Shown one piece after another: positions 59,567-64,000 of a stretch of DNA of 64,000 bases. This DNA comes from Streptomyces cavernicola. GTDB taxonomy: Bacteria; Actinomycetota; Actinomycetes; Streptomycetales; Streptomycetaceae. The notes under the pieces were generated by a model that searched no databases, was not told the DNA's origin, and saw only the letters and a program-made list of their open reading frames with translations. Position 1 is the stretch's first letter. Each line of letters begins with the position of its first letter. The stretch is taken from positions 1 through 64,000 of the forward strand of contig NZ_JASCIQ010000030.1 in the NCBI RefSeq assembly GCF_029968035.1. The letters run 5' to 3'. The translations under genes and the position numbers were made by a program.

Positions 59567-60492
59567 CCACGACCGACACCGACACGCGTACGAAGGACAC
59601 CCCCGCGAAGAGCCCGCGCGCCCTCGCCCGGGACCGCAGACGCCGCTCGGCGGCCCGCTTCTGGCGGCAGTACCGCACGCACCGCGCGGGCCTGTTCGGG
59701 CTCGCCGCCCTCGCCCTGTTCGTGCTGCTCGCGGTGTTCGCCCCGCTGCTCGTCGGCGCGGACGTGCAGAGCGTGACGAAGGCGCCGGGCCTGCCGCTCG
59801 AAGCCCCCGGCTCGGAGTTCCCGCTCGGCACCGACAAGGACGGCCGGAGCATGCTCGGCCTGCTGATCTGGGGCGCGCGGTTCTCGCTCACGGTCGGCTT
59901 CCTCGCGGCGGCGCTGTCCGTCGCGATCGGCACCCTGATCGGCATCACGGCCGGCCACTACAAGGGCTGGTACGCGACCGTCGTCATGCGGATCACGGAC
60001 TGGTTCCTGGTGATGCCGACGCTGGTCCTGGCGATCGCCCTGGCCAGTGTCCTGTCCCGCTCGATCTGGACGATCATCCTGGCGATCGGCGTGACGACCT
60101 GGCCGACCACGGCCCGTCTCGTCCGCGCCCAGACCCTCGCCGTGGAGTCCCGCCCGTACATCGAACGCGCGAAGGCGCTCGGCGGCGGGCACAGCCACAT
60201 CATGACCCGGCACGTGCTGCCGAACGTGATGCCGCTGGTCCTCGCCCAGACCACCCTGGTGATCTCCTCGGCGGTCCTGACCGAGGCCACCCTCGCGTTC
60301 CTCGGCCTCGGCGACCCGACGGTCACGTCGTGGGGCGGCCTGCTGCAGGACGCCCGCGACTCGGGTGCGACGACGAAGTGGTGGTACGTGATGCCGCCCG
60401 GTATCGCCATCGCCCTGGTGGCGCTGTCCTTCACGCTCTGCGGCCGCGCCGTCGAGTCCGTGCTCAACCCGAGGCTGGGGGCGTCCCGTTGA
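59563..60492 (+). CDS. Dipeptide/oligopeptide ABC transporter permease (DppC/OppC type)
   Basis: A 309-aa permease. The N-terminus is cytosolic and Arg-rich, the first helix (LFGLAALALFVLLAVFAPLLVGA) is followed by the DppC hallmark FPLGTDKDGRSMLGLLIWGAR, and the EAA loop is YIERAKALGGGHSHIMTRHVLPN. ATG at 59563 overlaps the previous stop (ATGA). Pairs with the DppB-type protein to form the membrane channel. Confidence 0.92.
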   Translation: MTTTDTDTRTKDTPAKSPRALARDRRRRSAARFWRQYRTHRAGLFGLAALALFVLLAVFAPLLVGADVQSVTKAPGLPLEAPGSEFPLGTDKDGRSMLGLLIWGARFSLTVGFLAAALSVAIGTLIGITAGHYKGWYATVVMRITDWFLVMPTLVLAIALASVLSRSIWTIILAIGVTTWPTTARLVRAQTLAVESRPYIERAKALGGGHSHIMTRHVLPNVMPLVLAQTTLVISSAVLTEATLAFLGLGDPTVTSWGGLLQDARDSGATTKWWYVMPPGIAIALVALSFTLCGRAVESVLNPRLGASR

Positions 60493-61439
60493 CCGCCGCA
60501 CCACTGCTCGACGTCAGGGACCTCACGGTCACGTACGGCACCGGGGCCGCCGCCGTCCGCGGCGTGGACCTCACCCTGGACGCCGGCCAGAAGCTCGGCA
60601 TAGCGGGCGAGTCCGGCTGCGGCAAGTCGACGCTCGCCCTGGCCCTGCTCCGGCTGCTCCCGGCCGGGGCGAAGCTCTCCGGGGAGATCCTGCTCGACGG
60701 CGAGGACGTCCTCGCCATGAAGTGGGGCCGCCTGCGGGCGGTGCGGTGGGCGGGCGCGTCCATCGTGTTCCAGGGCGCGATGCACTCCCTGAACGCGGTG
60801 CACCGCATCGGCGACCAGATCGCCGAGCCGATGCTGATCCACTCCACGGCGCCACCCTCGGGCGTACGGAAGAGGGTCGCCGAGCTCCTGGAGCATGTGG
60901 GCCTGCCCGCGTCCCGCGCCTCCTCGTACCCGCATGAGCTGTCCGGCGGGCAGCGGCAGCGCGTGATGATCGCGATGGCGCTCGCCTGCGACCCGCGCCT
61001 CATCGTCGCCGACGAGCCCACGACGGCCCTGGACGTGATGATCCAGGCCCAGATCCTGCGCCTGATCGAGCAGTTGGTGGCGGAGCAGGGCGTCGGCCTG
61101 ATCATGATCAGCCACGATCTGGCGGTCCTCGCCGACACCTGCGACCGGCTCGCGGTGATGTACGCGGGCCGCGTCGTGGAGCAGGGCCCGGCGTCGGAGG
61201 TCTACTCCGCCGCCCGCCACCCGTACGCCAAGGCCCTCTCGGCTGCGTTCCCCCGCATCGGCGACCCCGCCTCCCGCCACGCCCCCCAGGGCCTCCCCGG
61301 CGACCCCCCGGACCCCTCGGCCCTCCCGTCCGGCTGCACGTTCCACCCGCGCTGCCCGGTGGCCGTCGAGGCTTGCTCGGTGGAGGACCAGGAGCTACGG
61401 GGCGAGGCCGACTGGAAGGCAGCGTGCCTCCATGCGTGA
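60489..61439 (+). CDS. Dipeptide/oligopeptide ABC transporter ATP-binding protein (DppD/OppD type)
   Basis: A 316-aa ATPase with Walker A GESGCGKSTLA, Q-loop (IVFQGAMHSLNAV), signature LSGGQRQRV, Walker B LIVADEPTTALD, switch His in ISHDLAVLA and the oligopeptide-type C-terminus with conserved cysteines (GCTFHPRCPVAVEAC). TTG at 60489 is the only suitable start: it overlaps the upstream stop (TTGA), has GGGGGCG before it and leads directly into LLDVRDLTVTYG. Followed by a 359-bp repeat-filled gap before the partner ATPase gene. Confidence 0.92.
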   Translation: MTAAPLLDVRDLTVTYGTGAAAVRGVDLTLDAGQKLGIAGESGCGKSTLALALLRLLPAGAKLSGEILLDGEDVLAMKWGRLRAVRWAGASIVFQGAMHSLNAVHRIGDQIAEPMLIHSTAPPSGVRKRVAELLEHVGLPASRASSYPHELSGGQRQRVMIAMALACDPRLIVADEPTTALDVMIQAQILRLIEQLVAEQGVGLIMISHDLAVLADTCDRLAVMYAGRVVEQGPASEVYSAARHPYAKALSAAFPRIGDPASRHAPQGLPGDPPDPSALPSGCTFHPRCPVAVEACSVEDQELRGEADWKAACLHA

Positions 61440-61798
61440 TCCCAGCCCGGGACTACCGCCCCCACGCCCCACCCGGGGGCTGCCGCCCCTCAGCCCCGCT
61501 CCGGGGCTCCGCCCCGCGCCCCGGCCGTCGTTTCTCTGCCGCGCCATCGTGGCTGATCGCGCAGTTCCCCGCGCCCCTGTGGGGCGCCCCCAGCCCGCCC
61601 CACCACCACGACCAACACGCCCCACCCCCGCTGTGCGCAACACCCACCGCCCCGCCGCTGCGGGCAGCACTTTCCGTCCCACCGCTGTGGGCAGCTGGTC
61701 CGCCAGGGGCGATGGGGGTGCCCCCTGCTCGAACGAAGTTGAGAGCTCGGGGGAGGGTGGGCACAGCGCCACGGTGCCGAGCAACTGAAGGACGGACG
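61440..61798. repeat. Intergenic repeat cluster between the two ATPase genes
   Basis: A 359-bp non-coding stretch composed of hairpin-forming elements common in Streptomyces intergenic DNA (recollection). They include a ccccgctccggggctccgcc-type block (about 61490-61520), gcgcagttccccgcgcccct followed by ggggcgcc (stem 61571-61577 with 61581-61587), two cgctg(c/t)gggcag units (about 61650-61695), and gggggtgccccctgctcgaa through gagagctcggggg (61714-61753). It carries no gene and interrupts an otherwise tightly packed operon. Confidence 0.7.
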
Positions 61799-62812
61799 AT
61801 GACCGAGTCAACCCTGCTCAGCGCAACCGACCTGAAGGTCACCTTCACCGGAAGACGCGGCAGCGGAAGCGCCCGAGCCGTGGACGGCGTCAACCTCACC
61901 CTCGGCAAGGGCGAAATCGTAGCCCTGGTAGGCGAATCCGGCTGCGGCAAGACGACCCTGGCCCGCACCCTCCTCGGCCTGGAGAAGCCGACCGCAGGCC
62001 AAGTCACCTTCGACGGCGCCCCGTTGAGCTACGACAGCCGCTCCCTCAAGGCGTACCGCAACCGCGTCCAGCTCGTCCTGCAGGACCCCAGCGGCTCCCT
62101 CAACCCACGCCACACCGTGTACGAGGCCGTCGCCGAGGGCCTGCGCGTGCACGGATACGCGGGCGACGAGCAGGCGAAGGTCGCGGAGGCCCTGTCGCGG
62201 GCCGGCCTGCGCCCGCCGGAGCGGTTCTTCCAGCGCTATCCGCACGAGCTCTCCGGCGGCCAGCGCCAGCGCGTCGTCATCGCCGGGGCGCTCGTCCTCG
62301 ACCCGGAACTGATCGTCGCGGACGAGCCGGTGGCGTCCCTGGACGCGTCGGTGCGCGGCGAGATCCTCGCGCTGCTGCTCTCGCTGCGCCAGGACCTCGG
62401 CCTGTCCGCGCTGGTCGTCACGCACGACCTGGGCCTCGCCTGGAACATCGCGGACCGCGTCGCGGTGATGTATCTGGGCCGGGTCGTGGAGACGGGCACG
62501 GTGGAGGAGGTGCTCACCGCACCCCAACACCCCTACACCCAGGCCCTGTTGTCGGTCCTTCCTGAGGCGCCCGGGGAGCCGGTCGTCCTGACCGGCGAGC
62601 CGCCGGACCCGACGCGCATCCCCGGCGGCTGCCGCTTCCACGCCCGCTGCCAGGTCCTCGCCGCGGGCGAGGCCGAGCGCGCGGGCGTCGCGGACGCCTG
62701 CCGTACGAAGGACCTGCCGGTCCTCTCCGCGGAGCACCGGACGCAGGCCGCGTGCCACTGGGCGGAGCGCCGGGTCAGCCCGCAGGCCCCGGGGGCCGCT
62801 CCAGCTTCTTGA
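61799..62812 (+). CDS. Dipeptide/oligopeptide ABC transporter ATP-binding protein (DppF/OppF type)
   Basis: A 337-aa ATPase: Walker A GESGCGKTTLARTLLG, Q-loop LVLQDPSGSLNPRHTV, signature LSGGQRQRV, Walker B LIVADEPVASLD, switch VTHDLGLAWN, and the C-terminal Cys-containing oligopeptide domain (GGCRFHARCQVL). ATG at 61799 (GAAGGACGG upstream). Partner of the DppD-type subunit, completing the five-gene transporter. Confidence 0.92.
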   Translation: MTESTLLSATDLKVTFTGRRGSGSARAVDGVNLTLGKGEIVALVGESGCGKTTLARTLLGLEKPTAGQVTFDGAPLSYDSRSLKAYRNRVQLVLQDPSGSLNPRHTVYEAVAEGLRVHGYAGDEQAKVAEALSRAGLRPPERFFQRYPHELSGGQRQRVVIAGALVLDPELIVADEPVASLDASVRGEILALLLSLRQDLGLSALVVTHDLGLAWNIADRVAVMYLGRVVETGTVEEVLTAPQHPYTQALLSVLPEAPGEPVVLTGEPPDPTRIPGGCRFHARCQVLAAGEAERAGVADACRTKDLPVLSAEHRTQAACHWAERRVSPQAPGAAPAS

Positions 62813-62858
62813 AGCGGAACTCCCCGGACGGCAGGAGCTCCACAGGGGGGGGTGGGCC

Positions 62859-63806
62859 TCAGGCCGCCCGCTCAAGCAGCTCACGGCACCGCTTCACGTC
62901 GTCGGCGATGGCCACGAGGAGCCCGTCGATGGAGTCGAAGGTCTGCTGGCCGCGCACGAACGCCAGGAAGTCGACGGCGACGTGCTGCCCGTACAGGTCG
63001 AGGCCGACGCGGTCGATCGCGTACGCCTCGACCGTGCGCGTCGTGCCGTCGAACTGCGGGTTGGTGCCGACCGAGATCGCGGCGGGCATGGTCTCGCCGT
63101 CGGCGTGCAGCCAGCCCGCGTACACCCCGTCGGCGGGGATCGCGGTGTGCGGCAGGGTCTCCACGTTGGCGGTGGGGAAGCCCAGCTCACGCCCGCGCTG
63201 CGCGCCGCGCACCACCACGCCCTCGACGCGGTGCGGCCGGCCGAGGATCTCCGCGGCCCCTTCGACATCGCCCTCGGCGACCAGGCGCCGGGTCAACGTG
63301 GACGAGAACGGCGCACCGCCGCCCGCCTCACCGCTCACGAACAGATCGACGAGCTCGACCTCGTAGTCGTACGTGCCGCCCAGCTCGGCGAGGAGCGCGA
63401 CATCGCCGGCGGCCTTGTGCCCGTACCGGAAGTTGGGTCCCTCGACGACCACGCAGGCGTGCAGCTGGTCGACGAGGACCTTCGCGACGAAGTCCGCGGG
63501 CGCGAGCCGGGAGAACTCGGCGGTGAACGGCAGGATGAGCAGCGCGTCGACGCCGAGCTCGGCCATCAGCTCGGCCCGCCGGTGGTGCGGGGCGAGCAGC
63601 GGCGGGTGGCTGCCGGGGCGCACGACCTCGCTGGGGTGCGGGTCGAAAGTGACGACGACCGCGGGTACGCCGAGCTCTCGGGCACGCTCCACGGCACGCC
63701 CGATGATCAGCTGGTGCCCGCGGTGCACCCCGTCGTAGGAACCGATGGTGACGACGCTGCGCCCCCAGTCCTCGGGGATGTCCTCCAAGCCACGCCAGCG
63801 CTGCAC
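62859..63806 (-). CDS. ribF: Bifunctional riboflavin kinase / FAD synthetase
   Basis: Makes FMN and then FAD from riboflavin. The 315-aa protein has the N-terminal FAD-synthetase nucleotidyltransferase domain (TIGSYDGVHRGHQ; VVVTFDPHPSEV; FRYGHKAAGD; SSTLTRRLVAEGDV) and the C-terminal flavokinase domain (GRELGFPTANV, GVYAGWLHADG, ISVGTNPQFDGTTRTVEAY). GTG at 63806 is chosen since AGGAGC precedes it and VQRWRGLEDIPEDWG is the usual start. It is convergent with the ABC transporter operon. Confidence 0.95.
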   Translation of the reverse strand: MQRWRGLEDIPEDWGRSVVTIGSYDGVHRGHQLIIGRAVERARELGVPAVVVTFDPHPSEVVRPGSHPPLLAPHHRRAELMAELGVDALLILPFTAEFSRLAPADFVAKVLVDQLHACVVVEGPNFRYGHKAAGDVALLAELGGTYDYEVELVDLFVSGEAGGGAPFSSTLTRRLVAEGDVEGAAEILGRPHRVEGVVVRGAQRGRELGFPTANVETLPHTAIPADGVYAGWLHADGETMPAAISVGTNPQFDGTTRTVEAYAIDRVGLDLYGQHVAVDFLAFVRGQQTFDSIDGLLVAIADDVKRCRELLERAA

Positions 63807-63907
63807 GGTGTTTGCTCCTCGCCGAACCCGATTACGTCCTGTTGATTGCGCAGGTCTAAGAGTGCCATGTCGCATCCCGCACCCTCGCATCGGCCGCCGT
63901 TCCATCC

Positions 63908-64000
63908 CGGGGCTGCACCCCGCCCCCTGCTCCGGGGCTGCGCCCGGCCCCTGTTCCGGCGCTGCACCCCGGCTCCGGTTCCGGGGCTGCCGCCCCAGAC
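63908..64000. repeat. About 25-bp tandem repeats upstream of ribF
   Basis: Four units beginning ccggggctg or ccggcgctg start at 63908, 63933, 63957 and 63982, i.e. a 24-25-bp period, continuing to the window edge. They resemble the GC-rich ccggggct(cc/gc)gcccc elements also seen at about 61490-61520. Non-coding. Confidence 0.7.

Overview
The window is high-GC, GTG/TTG-start-rich actinobacterial chromosome. Gene order and protein sequence point to Streptomyces or a close relative. The left arm is the conserved rnj-dapA-(thyX)-dapB-M16 peptidase-pnp-rpsO block, and the right end is ribF. Between them lies one large type VII secretion (T7SS/ESX) locus, followed by a dipeptide/oligopeptide ABC transporter.

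Layout. 1-10.1 kb: RNase J, DapA, the remnant of a flavin-dependent thymidylate synthase, three small membrane or unknown genes, DapB, M16 peptidase, PNPase and ribosomal protein S15. 10.4-16.1 kb: divergent T7SS core genes eccD (-) and eccC (+). 16.2-36.9 kb: an accessory toxin island with two copies of a similar module. Each module has an Imm35-like/SUKH-4 immunity protein, a giant T7SS toxin with a WXG100-like N-terminus, dedicated immunity gene(s) and a P-loop NTPase. 37-49.9 kb: mostly minus-strand T7SS substrates and accessory genes (WXG100 proteins, EspC-like small proteins, Gly/Ser-rich substrates), two mycosin proteases and eccB. 50.2-56 kb: eccE, a T7SS-associated unknown and a MinD/ParA-type ATPase with a very long Pro/Gln-rich N-terminus. 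56.6-62.8 kb: family-5 solute-binding protein, two permeases and two ATPases. 62.9-63.8 kb: ribF.

How it works together. EccB, EccC, EccD and EccE form the membrane secretion machine, the mycosins process or stabilise it, and the WXG100/EspC-like proteins are substrates or partners. The two giant proteins look like exported antibacterial polymorphic toxins. Both carry a papain-fold domain in the middle, but their extreme C-termini differ: a cytidine-deaminase-fold domain in the first and a restriction-endonuclease-fold domain in the second. Matching immunity genes follow (a P-loop/SUKH-4 fusion after the first, Imm49 after the second).

Most notable: the first 238 codons of the two toxins plus their leader are an exact 740-bp direct repeat, 9,948 bp apart. 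The accessory immunity proteins appear to contain a catalytically dead deaminase domain. Each module also carries a paralogous NTPase with no described function. Limits: all family assignments are by eye. No database search, structure prediction or RNA data was used. Promoter calls are weak unless stated.
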